Assembly: GCF_007995215.1 (NCBI RefSeq)
Contig: NZ_VCDK01000003.1
Coordinates: 496,001 to 560,000 of the forward strand
Length of the DNA stretch: 64,000 nucleotides
Reading direction: 5' to 3'
From: Shimia ponticola
GTDB taxonomy: Bacteria; Pseudomonadota; Alphaproteobacteria; Rhodobacterales; Rhodobacteraceae
Shown: in pieces, positions 1 through 8,024 of the stretch
How the letters are laid out: every line of letters begins with the position of its first letter
Position numbering within the stretch: position 1 is the first letter of the stretch
The notes under the pieces: model-generated
What the model saw: the letters and a program-made list of their open reading frames with translations, nothing else
Told to the model about the DNA's origin: nothing
Databases searched by the model: none
Made by a program: the position numbers and the translations under genes

Positions 1-81
1 GCGGTTAAGCGCGACAACGTTGTCGTGTTTCGACAGCGCATTTCCGACCTGTCCCGTGGCTCCGAAAACGAGAACTCTCAT
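1..81 (-). CDS. rmlD: dTDP-4-dehydrorhamnose reductase, N-terminal part (cut by window edge)
   Basis: Only the first 27 codons lie in the window. They read as an SDR-type N-terminus, MRVLVFGATGQVGNAL, with the GATGQVG nucleotide-binding glycine motif typical of RmlD. The ATG overlaps the rmlB stop in an ATGA, which fixes the start and shows translational coupling. RmlD performs the last step of dTDP-L-rhamnose synthesis, the NADPH reduction of dTDP-4-keto-L-rhamnose in the cytoplasm. The identification rests on the short motif plus position directly behind rmlC and rmlB. Confidence 0.85.
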   Translation of the reverse strand, partial: MRVLVFGATGQVGNALSKHDNVVALNR

Positions 82-1112
82 GCCACGTCTCCCAGGGGTA
101 CAGCGTGGTTGTGTTCGGTCATCTCTGGGCGCGGGACACCCCGCAGATGCCAATCAATGGTCTCAGCCAAGCCATCCTCAAACCGCGTTTCCGCGCACCA
201 TTCCAATTCTCGCGCCGCGCGCGTGGTATCCATGGCGTAGCGGAAATCATGTCCCGGACGGTCCGGAACATGTGTGATCAGGTCTGTATACCTGCCCGCG
301 ATAGGACGCTTGACCTGCAGCTGTCGGCACAAGGCGCGCACAAGATCAATGTTGCGCAATTCAGTCCCCCCGCCGATGGCGTAAGCCTCTCCGACCCGCC
401 CCCGTTCCAAAACACTCAACAAGCCGCGCGCATGGTCATCGACAAAAAGCCAGTCGCGCACCTGCTGACCGTTTCCGTAGACCGGGATCTGTTCGCCCGC
501 GACGGCACGGGTAAGCGCCAGCGGGATCAGCTTCTCTGGATATTGGCCAGGGCCATAGGTGTTGGAGCCGTATGAGATCAGTGTCGGCAGGCCATAGGTT
601 GCATGCCACGCCCGCACCAGATGATCGGCACTTGCCTTGGTCGCGGCATAGGGGCTGTTGGGCGCATATTTGCTCTGGTCGGTAAACACGCCATCCTCGC
701 CCAGCGCGCCAAAGACCTCGTCCGTGGAAATCTGGTGAAATCTGAAATCCGCTGGCTGGCCTTGATCCATCCAGTAAGCGCAGACCGCTTCCAATAGGGT
801 GAAGGTCCCGACCACATTTGTCTGCACAAAGGGACCCGCGTCCTTGATCGACCGGTCCACATGGCTTTCAGCGGCCAGATGCATGATTGCATCAGGGTGG
901 TGATCTGACAGCACACGCCGCATTGCGGCACCATCAGTCACGTCCGCAGGAACAAGCGTGTAGTTGGGCATTTCATCCAGGTCCCACACGGCCGACAAGG
1001 ATGCCGCATAGGTCAAGGCGTCGACATTGATCACGTGATGGCCTTGTGCAACCGCTGCACGGACAAGTCGCGCACCAATGAATCCGGCTCCGCCGGTCAC
1101 CAAGATCCTCAT
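78..1112 (-). CDS. rmlB: dTDP-glucose 4,6-dehydratase
   Basis: A 344-residue extended SDR enzyme that converts dTDP-glucose to dTDP-4-keto-6-deoxyglucose. Visible signatures are the Rossmann motif GGAGFIG (residues 7-13), the catalytic STDEVFG segment and the YAATK Tyr-x3-Lys active site. The reading frame stays open upstream, but the start at 1112 (MRILVTGGAGFIG) is chosen because it matches the family N-terminus and overlaps the rmlC stop in an ATGA. It is the middle gene of a coupled rmlC-rmlB-rmlD operon, so a role in rhamnose supply for surface polysaccharide is inferred. Confidence 0.95.
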   Translation of the reverse strand: MRILVTGGAGFIGARLVRAAVAQGHHVINVDALTYAASLSAVWDLDEMPNYTLVPADVTDGAAMRRVLSDHHPDAIMHLAAESHVDRSIKDAGPFVQTNVVGTFTLLEAVCAYWMDQGQPADFRFHQISTDEVFGALGEDGVFTDQSKYAPNSPYAATKASADHLVRAWHATYGLPTLISYGSNTYGPGQYPEKLIPLALTRAVAGEQIPVYGNGQQVRDWLFVDDHARGLLSVLERGRVGEAYAIGGGTELRNIDLVRALCRQLQVKRPIAGRYTDLITHVPDRPGHDFRYAMDTTRAARELEWCAETRFEDGLAETIDWHLRGVPRPEMTEHNHAVPLGDVA

Positions 1113-1690
1113 GCTGCATCTCTTTCTATGTCGGTACAGGAAAACGGGCTGTGCCAATCGGCCGTTCGCGGTGCAGCGGCATCGCGCGCCGATAACACAG
1201 CGTCGCCTGCGGCAATGCCCCAAGGTATGGCCAAATCTGGACAATCAAACGCCACGGCACCGTCAGCCTCGGCCATGTAGGGCGCAGATGTCTTGTAAAG
1301 GACGATGGTATCCGGGGCGCGCGTCACAAAGCCGTGCAAAAATCCCTTGGGAACAAGGATTTGACGCCCGTTTTCAGCCGAAAGCTCTGCCCCAGCCCAT
1401 TGGCCATAGGCGACAGACCCTTGTCGGACATCGACGGCCACATCAAAGATCGCCCCTTGAACCACGCGGACCAATTTGTCCTGCGCGTAAGGCGGTGCTT
1501 GATAGTGCAAACCGCGCACCGTTCCGACCTTGCGGCTATAGGATTGATTGTCCTGAACAAAGTTCAGCGTGATCCCGTGTTGGTCCAGCGTGGCAGCATT
1601 CCAGCTTTCGCTGAAATGGCCGCGCGCGTCGTCAAACCGATCAGGTGTGATCAGATACACCCCCGTCAAACCCAGACTTTCCACCTTCAT
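1109..1690 (-). CDS. rmlC: dTDP-4-dehydrorhamnose 3,5-epimerase
   Basis: A 193-residue cupin-type epimerase acting between RmlB and RmlD on dTDP-4-keto-6-deoxyglucose. The family blocks HFSESWNA, the DNQSYSRKVGTVRGLHYQ segment carrying the catalytic His, and GFLHGFVT are all visible. It is the first gene of the minus-strand rml operon; rmlA (the thymidylyltransferase) is not upstream of it and may lie beyond rmlD outside the window. The length is normal for RmlC, perhaps slightly long at the C-terminus, and the start codon is unambiguous (MKVESLGL). Confidence 0.95.
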   Translation of the reverse strand: MKVESLGLTGVYLITPDRFDDARGHFSESWNAATLDQHGITLNFVQDNQSYSRKVGTVRGLHYQAPPYAQDKLVRVVQGAIFDVAVDVRQGSVAYGQWAGAELSAENGRQILVPKGFLHGFVTRAPDTIVLYKTSAPYMAEADGAVAFDCPDLAIPWGIAAGDAVLSARDAAAPRTADWHSPFSCTDIERDAA

Positions 1691-1891
1691 CGCTTACCCC
1701 CAACTGGCCATTGCCGACCCATCATCATGTGCTGGCAAACCTAGGAAGAAAGCGGTGAACAGGCCGTAAACCATAGTGGATCCAGCCCGCGCGAAAGCGC
1801 GGCATTTGGCTCAAATTCGCGCTAATGCGAACGGCCAGAAGGCCCGGATCGAAAGCGCCCTCGTGAGAAGCATGTCGCAAACAGACAAGTA

Positions 1892-1909
1892 CTGGACAGT
1901 TTTGTACAG
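1892..1909. promoter_or_regulatory. Inverted repeat, candidate TetR operator upstream of the amine cluster
   Basis: CTGGACAGTTTTGTACAG: 7-bp arms (CTGGACA/TGTACAG, one mismatch) around a 4-nt spacer, about 60 bp before the GcvT-family gene at 1970. Size and symmetry fit a TetR-family site, and a TetR gene lies in the downstream operon (6044-6721). The rest of the 279-bp gap between rmlC and this gene shows nothing else I can name. Confidence 0.4.
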
Positions 1910-1969
1910 AAATCGGCGCGCAGCTCCACTTAGCCTAAAACGCAAGTCGACAGATCAGGGAACGGACAC

Positions 1970-4366
1970 ATGAAAGACCAATATCGCGTTGTGGTGATCG
2001 GAGGGGGCGTCGTCGGGGCTTCGGTAGCCTACCACCTGACCAAGTTCGGGTGGACCGATGTGGCGATCCTTGAACGCAATGTTCTGACAGCTGGATCAAG
2101 TTGGCACGCGGCGGGTGGCATCCATGCCCTGAACGCGGACCCGAACATGGCCTCGCTGCAGGCCTACACGATCGATCTTTTGTCCGAAGTCGAAGAAGAA
2201 AGCGGAATCGACATCGGTCTTCATATGACGGGCGGCATCAGCGTGGCCTCTGCACCAGAGCGCTGGGAATGGCTGCAATCAGCCTATCGCACGTTCCAGA
2301 CCATCGGCATCGAAGACTGCCACCTGATGACGCCCGAAGAGATCAAGGCGAAATGCCCGATCATGTCCACCGACGGCATAATCGGCGGGCTGTGGGCCGA
2401 CCGCGAAGGCTATATCGACACAACAGGCACCGTGCATGCCTACGCCCGCGCCGCCAAGAAGCGCGGTGCAGACATCATCGAACACAACAAGGTCGAAGAA
2501 CTGCATTGGAAAGGCGATCATTGGGAGGTCGTGACAGCGAAGGGCACGATCAAGGCCGAGCATGTTGTCAATGCAGGCGGCCTCTGGGCCAAGCAATGCG
2601 GGCGCATGGTGGGGCTCGACCTGCCTGTGTCACCTTTGGCGCACCACTATTTCCTGACTGAAACCATCCCAGAGATTGAAAAGCTGGACTTCGAGATCCC
2701 AATGATGGTGGACCTCGAGGGCTTCACCTACGTCCGGCAGGACAAAAAGGGCATCCTCGTCGGCATCTACGAGACCGACCACAAGCACTGGATGATGGAC
2801 GGAGCGCCCTGGAATTACGGGATCGAACTACTCCAAGAAGAACCCGACCGCATTGAGCGCGAACTGATGATGGCCTTTGACCGTTATCCCTGCCTGAACG
2901 ATGTGGGAATCGAAAACTGGGTCAACGGTGCCTTCACCTTTAGCCCCGATGGCAACCCGCTGGTGGGCCCGGTTGAAAGCGTGCCGAACTACTGGCTGGC
3001 CTGCGGGGTCATGGCGGGCTTCCTGCAAGGTGGCGGCGTTGGCAAGACACTCGCCGAATGGATGATCTACGGCGATACCGAGGCCGACGCATGGTCGATG
3101 GATATCGCACGTTACGGGCCACAGCATTCGAACAAGGAATACATCAAACAAACCACGGGTCAGTTCTACTCGCGTCGCTTTGTCATGAGCTATCCGAACG
3201 AGCAATTGCCCGCTGGTCGGCCACTACGGATGGCTCCTGCTCACAGCGACATGACCGCCGCAGGTGCGCGCTGGGGGTGCTCTTGGGGGCTTGAAACACC
3301 GTTGTATTTTGCGCCGGATGATTTTGAGGAAACACCATCTCTCAACCGCTCCGACGCGACACCGCATGTGGCAGCAGAGCACAAAGCCATCCGCGAGGCC
3401 GTGGGCCTGCTCGATATCACCGGGTTCTCGCGATATGAGGTCTCGGGTCCGAATGCCGAAGCGTGGCTGGACAAGATGTTCGCGACGAAACTGCCAAAGC
3501 CGGGCCGTGCGCGACTGGCCGTGGCTCTGTCACCTGAGGGCAAGCTGAAAGGCGACCTCACGCTCTTTAACTGGGGTGACGGGACGTGGTGGATCATGGG
3601 GTCCTACTACCTGCGCAGCTGGCATATGCGGTGGTTCAACGATCATATGGCCGACGGTGTCACGGTCACGGACATGAGCGACGCCATTTGCGGGTTTTCG
3701 ATCTCTGGACCGAATTCGACCAAAGTCATGCAGGCCCTTCAGCCTGACATCGACATGAAGTTCATGCAATGTCAGACGCTTGATCTGGGCCTGCTGCGCT
3801 GCAAGGTCGGACGCCTCTCGGTCACTGGTGAAATGGGCTACGAAATCCATTGCGCCGCCAACGAGCACATCGCGCTGCGCCGTATGCTTCTGGAAGCAGG
3901 CGCCGACCAAGGCATTCGCGAGGTTGGCTTCAACGCGCTCTTGTCGACCAGGATCGAGAAAAGCTTTGGCATCTGGTCGGCAGAATTCACGCAGGACCGC
4001 ACACCGGGCATGACCGGTATGGATCGCTGGATCGATTGGCAAAAACCAGACTTCCTCGGGCGCGAAGCCGCGATGAAAGAGCGCGATGCAGGACCATCGC
4101 AGGTCCTTGTCACGATTGGCCTAGATAGCCCAGCGGCAGATTGTGCAGGGTACGAACCAGTGTGGTCGAACGGCAAGAGGATCGGGTTCACCACGTCAGG
4201 GGCCTACGGACACACGGTCGGGCATTCGGTTGCCATGGCCATGGTTGACCCTGCCTATGCAGAGCCGGGTACGGAACTGTCGGTCCATGTCGTCGGTATC
4301 GAACGGCAGGCCAAAGTCCTTGCCCCATCGCCCTACGATCCGGAAGGCAAAGCGATGCGCGGCTGA
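1970..4366 (+). CDS. FAD-dependent oxidoreductase of the dimethylglycine dehydrogenase / GcvT type
   Basis: A 798-residue flavoprotein with the architecture of dimethylglycine and sarcosine dehydrogenases. An N-terminal DAO/FAD domain (residues 1 to about 370) carries GGGVVGAS at 11-18 and a putative flavinylation region SSWHAAGGIHA. A FAO_M-like linker and a folate-binding GcvT domain (about 430-690) with its C-terminal barrel (about 700-790) follow. Such enzymes oxidatively demethylate N-methyl groups and pass the C1 unit to tetrahydrofolate. RBS AGGGAA sits upstream of the ATG. The next gene is an MttB-family methyltransferase, so a methylated amine substrate is inferred; the exact one (dimethylglycine, sarcosine or another) cannot be read from sequence. 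Confidence 0.85.
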   Translation: MKDQYRVVVIGGGVVGASVAYHLTKFGWTDVAILERNVLTAGSSWHAAGGIHALNADPNMASLQAYTIDLLSEVEEESGIDIGLHMTGGISVASAPERWEWLQSAYRTFQTIGIEDCHLMTPEEIKAKCPIMSTDGIIGGLWADREGYIDTTGTVHAYARAAKKRGADIIEHNKVEELHWKGDHWEVVTAKGTIKAEHVVNAGGLWAKQCGRMVGLDLPVSPLAHHYFLTETIPEIEKLDFEIPMMVDLEGFTYVRQDKKGILVGIYETDHKHWMMDGAPWNYGIELLQEEPDRIERELMMAFDRYPCLNDVGIENWVNGAFTFSPDGNPLVGPVESVPNYWLACGVMAGFLQGGGVGKTLAEWMIYGDTEADAWSMDIARYGPQHSNKEYIKQTTGQFYSRRFVMSYPNEQLPAGRPLRMAPAHSDMTAAGARWGCSWGLETPLYFAPDDFEETPSLNRSDATPHVAAEHKAIREAVGLLDITGFSRYEVSGPNAEAWLDKMFATKLPKPGRARLAVALSPEGKLKGDLTLFNWGDGTWWIMGSYYLRSWHMRWFNDHMADGVTVTDMSDAICGFSISGPNSTKVMQALQPDIDMKFMQCQTLDLGLLRCKVGRLSVTGEMGYEIHCAANEHIALRRMLLEAGADQGIREVGFNALLSTRIEKSFGIWSAEFTQDRTPGMTGMDRWIDWQKPDFLGREAAMKERDAGPSQVLVTIGLDSPAADCAGYEPVWSNGKRIGFTTSGAYGHTVGHSVAMAMVDPAYAEPGTELSVHVVGIERQAKVLAPSPYDPEGKAMRG

Positions 4367-4390
4367 TCCAATCTTCTTGCTCAAAAAACT

Positions 4391-4485
4391 TCCGCCGGAG
4401 GCATTGGTCCTGAGCGACCCGCGCTCCGGCGGATGCAGAACACCAAACTGTCCATATGCGGAACAAATTTCTTGAGAGAAATTTG
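4391..4485. repeat. Intergenic element of two perfect hairpins
   Basis: First hairpin: TCCGCCGGAG (4391-4400) pairs perfectly with CTCCGGCGGA (4424-4433) across a 23-nt loop. Second hairpin: CAAATTTCT (4464-4472) pairs with AGAAATTTG (4477-4485) around a TGAG tetraloop. They fill most of the 145-bp gap between the GcvT-family gene and mttB. Neither is followed by a T-run on the plus strand, so a terminator is unlikely. It may be a mobile intergenic mini-repeat or an mRNA processing/stability element. Only one copy is present in this window. Confidence 0.5.
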
Positions 4486-4511
4486 CGCACCCAAGGCCAA
4501 AGGAACGCCTC

Positions 4512-6047
4512 ATGACCGATCAGCCGCGCAGCAAATCCCGCCGACGTCGCAGCGCTGATCCCGGTCCGCGCCCGTCTGCCCGGACAACCAATTACCGGCA
4601 GCTTCGTAGCCCGCTGCCCACCATGAATGCTGTGTCCGAGGATGAGGCCGCGAATATTCACGCCAGCGCGATGACGGTTCTGAAAGACCTTGGGATGCGC
4701 GTCTTGAATGCGGATGCGGTCGAGGTCTTCCGCACGGCGGGCGCGCGCATTGATGGCGACATGGTCTTCCTGGATCAGGACATCATCGATGCAGCGCTGG
4801 CGAGTGCACCGAAATCCATCCCTTTGATCGCTGGCGCGCGGCACCGCGATCTGACGCTTGAACTCGGCGCGCTGGTCTTCCAGCCCGGTGCAGGCTGCCC
4901 CCATGCGACCGACCTGCTACGTGGACGCAGGCCCGGCACGTCGCAAGACTTTCGCGAGCTGATCCAACTTACACAAGCATTCGACGCGCTGCATATGCTG
5001 CCGCCGCTGGTCGAGCCGCAGGATGTGCCCACTCACCTGCGCCACTACGACATGACACGCGCCATGCTGACGGGTTCAGACAAGTTCCCGTTCGTCTTTG
5101 CGCGCGGCACGCCGCAGGTGATGGACTGTTTTGAGATGATCCGCGAGTTCCGCGGGCTGAGCGATGCAGAGTTCAAGGCGAACGCTCACTGCTACACCAT
5201 CGTCAATACGAACAGTCCCCGCACGCTGGACATTCCAATGGCGCAGGGCCTGATGGACTTTGCGCGTGCGGGGCAGATGTCCATCGTCACGCCTTTCACG
5301 CTTATGGGGGCCATGGCTCCCATCACTGTGGCCGGGGCCATCACATTGTCCCACGCAGAGGCACTGGCTGCCATCACCCTCGTTCAGCTGACCAATCCCG
5401 GCGCGCCTGTGTCCTATGGGACCTTTACCAGCAACGTCGATATGAAATCCGGTGCACCGGCTTTTGGCACACCAGAACACTTCCACGCCTCCCTACTCGC
5501 CGGTCAGATGGCGCGCATGATCGGGTTGCCATGGCGCAGCGCGGCAGGCTCTGCCGCCAATATCAATGACGCGCAGGCGGCCAATGAAACGCAGTTTGGC
5601 CTTTGGGGATGTCTACTTGCGGGCGCGTCCGTCGTCATCCACTCAGCAGGATGGCTCGAAGGCGGGCTGACGATCAGCTATGAAAAGCTGATCACCGACA
5701 TGGAGGTCGTCAACATGGTCGCCGACCTCTGTGCGGGCATGAAGGCTGGCCCGGATGAGATCGGTCTCGACGCCTTGCGTGAGGTCGCGCCCCAAGGTCA
5801 TTTCTTTGCCACCACGCAAACCATGGCGCGCTATTCGACCGAGTTTTATGAGCCCGTAATCGCGGACTGGTCCAATATCGGCCAGTGGGAGGCCAACGGC
5901 GCACAGGATGCCTCGACCCGAGCCACCGGCAAATGGCAGGAATTGCTGAAACAGGCTGGCCCGAACATCGATCACAACCGCGTCGCTGACCTTGATGCCT
6001 ATATCGCAAAGCGCAGTGCCGAAGGCGGCGCGCCGCCGGAGTCATGA
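4512..6047 (+). CDS. MttB-family (trimethylamine-methyltransferase-like) protein, non-pyrrolysine
   Basis: A 511-residue TIM-barrel methyltransferase of the MttB superfamily; the N-terminal INHASAMTVL-type helix and the GAGCPHATD, NTNSPRT and AAGSAANIND-type blocks fit. The frame is continuous with no in-frame amber codon, so it is the non-pyrrolysine type (MtgB-like), in which known members demethylate quaternary amines such as glycine betaine or proline betaine onto a corrinoid protein. No corrinoid protein or activase is visible in the window. RBS AAAGGAA lies just upstream. It is coupled to the TetR gene by an ATGA overlap. The first 35 residues are Arg/Ser/Pro-rich and probably disordered. 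Confidence 0.88.
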   Translation: MTDQPRSKSRRRRSADPGPRPSARTTNYRQLRSPLPTMNAVSEDEAANIHASAMTVLKDLGMRVLNADAVEVFRTAGARIDGDMVFLDQDIIDAALASAPKSIPLIAGARHRDLTLELGALVFQPGAGCPHATDLLRGRRPGTSQDFRELIQLTQAFDALHMLPPLVEPQDVPTHLRHYDMTRAMLTGSDKFPFVFARGTPQVMDCFEMIREFRGLSDAEFKANAHCYTIVNTNSPRTLDIPMAQGLMDFARAGQMSIVTPFTLMGAMAPITVAGAITLSHAEALAAITLVQLTNPGAPVSYGTFTSNVDMKSGAPAFGTPEHFHASLLAGQMARMIGLPWRSAAGSAANINDAQAANETQFGLWGCLLAGASVVIHSAGWLEGGLTISYEKLITDMEVVNMVADLCAGMKAGPDEIGLDALREVAPQGHFFATTQTMARYSTEFYEPVIADWSNIGQWEANGAQDASTRATGKWQELLKQAGPNIDHNRVADLDAYIAKRSAEGGAPPES

Positions 6048-6721
6048 ACCGCCCCACCCCAACCCTGCATCGGGACGATCCCAATGCTGAACCGCTTGTC
6101 GGCAATGTCAAAGCCACGCGTGCCGACTGGCTGAACCACGCGCGGAATATCCTGATCACCGATGGCGAAAAACAGGTGAAGATTCTAACGCTTGCCAACC
6201 GGCTCGGCGTGTCGCGGTCATCATTCTACTGGTACTTCAAAAGCCGCGAGGACCTGTTGGATGCCTTGCTGTCAGACTGGGCCGATACCAACCCGGGCGC
6301 AATGGTCCGACAGGCGTCCCTGCCCGCTCGATCCATCCATGCAGCGATCTGCAATTTCTTTCATTGCGTGGTGAACCCGGCCTTGTTCGACACCGCTTTG
6401 GATTTTGCCGTCCGCGACTGGGCCCGCCGCGCGCCGCATGTGCGCGCACGGCTAGATCAGGCAGACCATTCCGTGATCTCGGCGCTCCGCGATATGTTTG
6501 CCCGCCACGGCTATGCCGACCCCGAGGCCATAACCCGCGCGCGCGTGCTGTTTTACATGCAATTGGGCTATCACTCTGCCGAAGTTTCAGAGCCGATGGT
6601 TGACCGTATCGCGCAACTGGGCCCCTACCTTCAGGCCTTTTCAGGCACCGACCCGGACGCTCAGGTTGTTGCTGATTTCACCGCCTACGCCCTTGCCGCT
6701 GAAAAAGGAGAGCTTCCATGA
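6044..6721 (+). CDS. TetR/AcrR-family transcriptional regulator
   Basis: 225 residues. An N-terminal helix-turn-helix occupies about residues 25-80, with the family-typical LANRLGVSRSSFYWYFKSREDLLDALL. The remainder is a helical ligand-binding domain. The start overlaps the mttB stop (ATGA) and its stop overlaps the next ATG, so it is embedded in the operon. Autoregulation through the inverted repeat at 1892-1909 is a reasonable inference, with a methylated amine or its product as inducer. Confidence 0.88.
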   Translation: MNRPTPTLHRDDPNAEPLVGNVKATRADWLNHARNILITDGEKQVKILTLANRLGVSRSSFYWYFKSREDLLDALLSDWADTNPGAMVRQASLPARSIHAAICNFFHCVVNPALFDTALDFAVRDWARRAPHVRARLDQADHSVISALRDMFARHGYADPEAITRARVLFYMQLGYHSAEVSEPMVDRIAQLGPYLQAFSGTDPDAQVVADFTAYALAAEKGELP

Positions 6722-8022
6722 CCGAAACCGCAGACGTGATCATCATCGGAACAGGCGTGATTGGCACCGCAACGGCATTTGAGATTGCCAAGACCGGCAA
6801 ATCCGTCCTGATGATCGACCGCAACGCACAAGTGGGACATGGGTCCACCGCCGGGTCCTGCGCGATCATCCGGATGCATTATTCGACCTTTGACGGGACC
6901 GCGTTCGCTTGGGAAGGCTATCACTACTGGCGCGATTGGGCCGATTATCTCGGTGTGTCTGGCGAACCGCTTGCCGAATTTCGCGAGGTTGGATGCCTTG
7001 TCATGAAAACCGATGCCAACGGGCAGTTGGTCAAGCATATGGAGAACTCAGCCGCCCTGAACTGCCCATTCGAAGAGTGGGACAATGCACGGATCATGGA
7101 CCGCCTGCCTATCTATAACCTCGATGGCTACGCCCCCGCGAAACGCTTGGATGATCCAGCATTCGGCACGACAAACGGGCGCAAGATGAACGGTGCCGTG
7201 TTCTGGCCGCATGCGGGCTATGTGAATGACCCAGCGCTTTCGTCGCAAAACCTTGCTGCAGCAGCTGCAAAACATGGTGCGCGGACTAAAATGAACGCCA
7301 CAGTGACCGAGATCCTGACCGAAGGTGGCAAAACCAAAGGAGTGGCGCTGGCTGATGGCACAGAGGTTCATGCTCCGGTGGTGGTCAACGTGGCCGGTCC
7401 CGGATCGTCGATCATCAATGCCATGGCAGGTGTCACAGATGAGATGACCATCAGCACCCGTCCGCTGCGGCAGGAGGTGGTGCATGTTCCCTCCCCACCC
7501 GGCTTTAACTTTGAGGATCAAGGGACAATCGTCAGTGACAGTGACATCGCGCTCTACTGCCGTCCGGAACACGGCAACCATATCCTGATCGGGTCCGAGG
7601 ATCCCGAATGCGATCCACATCACTGGACCGATGACGACCAGAATTACGACCGCAACTTTACCGATCAGTGGACGACACAGGCGCAACGCTATGCGCAGCG
7701 CGTGCCAAGCCTTGGCATTCCGTCCAACATGCGTGGGGTTGTGGACCTCTATGATGCCTCAACCGATTGGATTCCGATTTATGACAAATCCAGCCTGCCA
7801 GGTTTCTACATGGCCTGCGGCACCTCCGGGAACCAATACAAGAATGCGCCCATTGCCGGAAAACTCATGGCCGCGCTGGTGGACTACTGTGAAGGCGGCG
7901 TTGATCACGACACCGATCCGATGTCGTTTGAGCTGCCCTACATCGGGCGTACCATCACCGCGGGTTTTTATTCACGGAAACGCGCCATCAATGACGAAAG
8001 CAGCTTTTCAGTGTTGGGTTAG
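6718..8022 (+). CDS. FAD-dependent oxidoreductase (DAO / sarcosine-oxidase-like)
   Basis: 434 residues with an N-terminal dinucleotide-binding motif GTGVIG (residues 11-16) and the acidic end of beta-2 (LMIDRN). The C-terminal GTSGNQYKNAPIAGKLMAALV resembles the FAD-closing motif of DAO family enzymes. Unlike the 798-residue flavoprotein at the head of the operon it has no GcvT domain. It is the last gene of the amine cluster, ATGA-coupled to the TetR gene. Oxidation of a secondary or tertiary amine or amino acid is likely; the substrate is not identifiable. Its stop lies 2 nt from the stop of convergent phnM. Confidence 0.82.
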   Translation: MTETADVIIIGTGVIGTATAFEIAKTGKSVLMIDRNAQVGHGSTAGSCAIIRMHYSTFDGTAFAWEGYHYWRDWADYLGVSGEPLAEFREVGCLVMKTDANGQLVKHMENSAALNCPFEEWDNARIMDRLPIYNLDGYAPAKRLDDPAFGTTNGRKMNGAVFWPHAGYVNDPALSSQNLAAAAAKHGARTKMNATVTEILTEGGKTKGVALADGTEVHAPVVVNVAGPGSSIINAMAGVTDEMTISTRPLRQEVVHVPSPPGFNFEDQGTIVSDSDIALYCRPEHGNHILIGSEDPECDPHHWTDDDQNYDRNFTDQWTTQAQRYAQRVPSLGIPSNMRGVVDLYDASTDWIPIYDKSSLPGFYMACGTSGNQYKNAPIAGKLMAALVDYCEGGVDHDTDPMSFELPYIGRTITAGFYSRKRAINDESSFSVLG

Positions 8023-8024
8023 GC

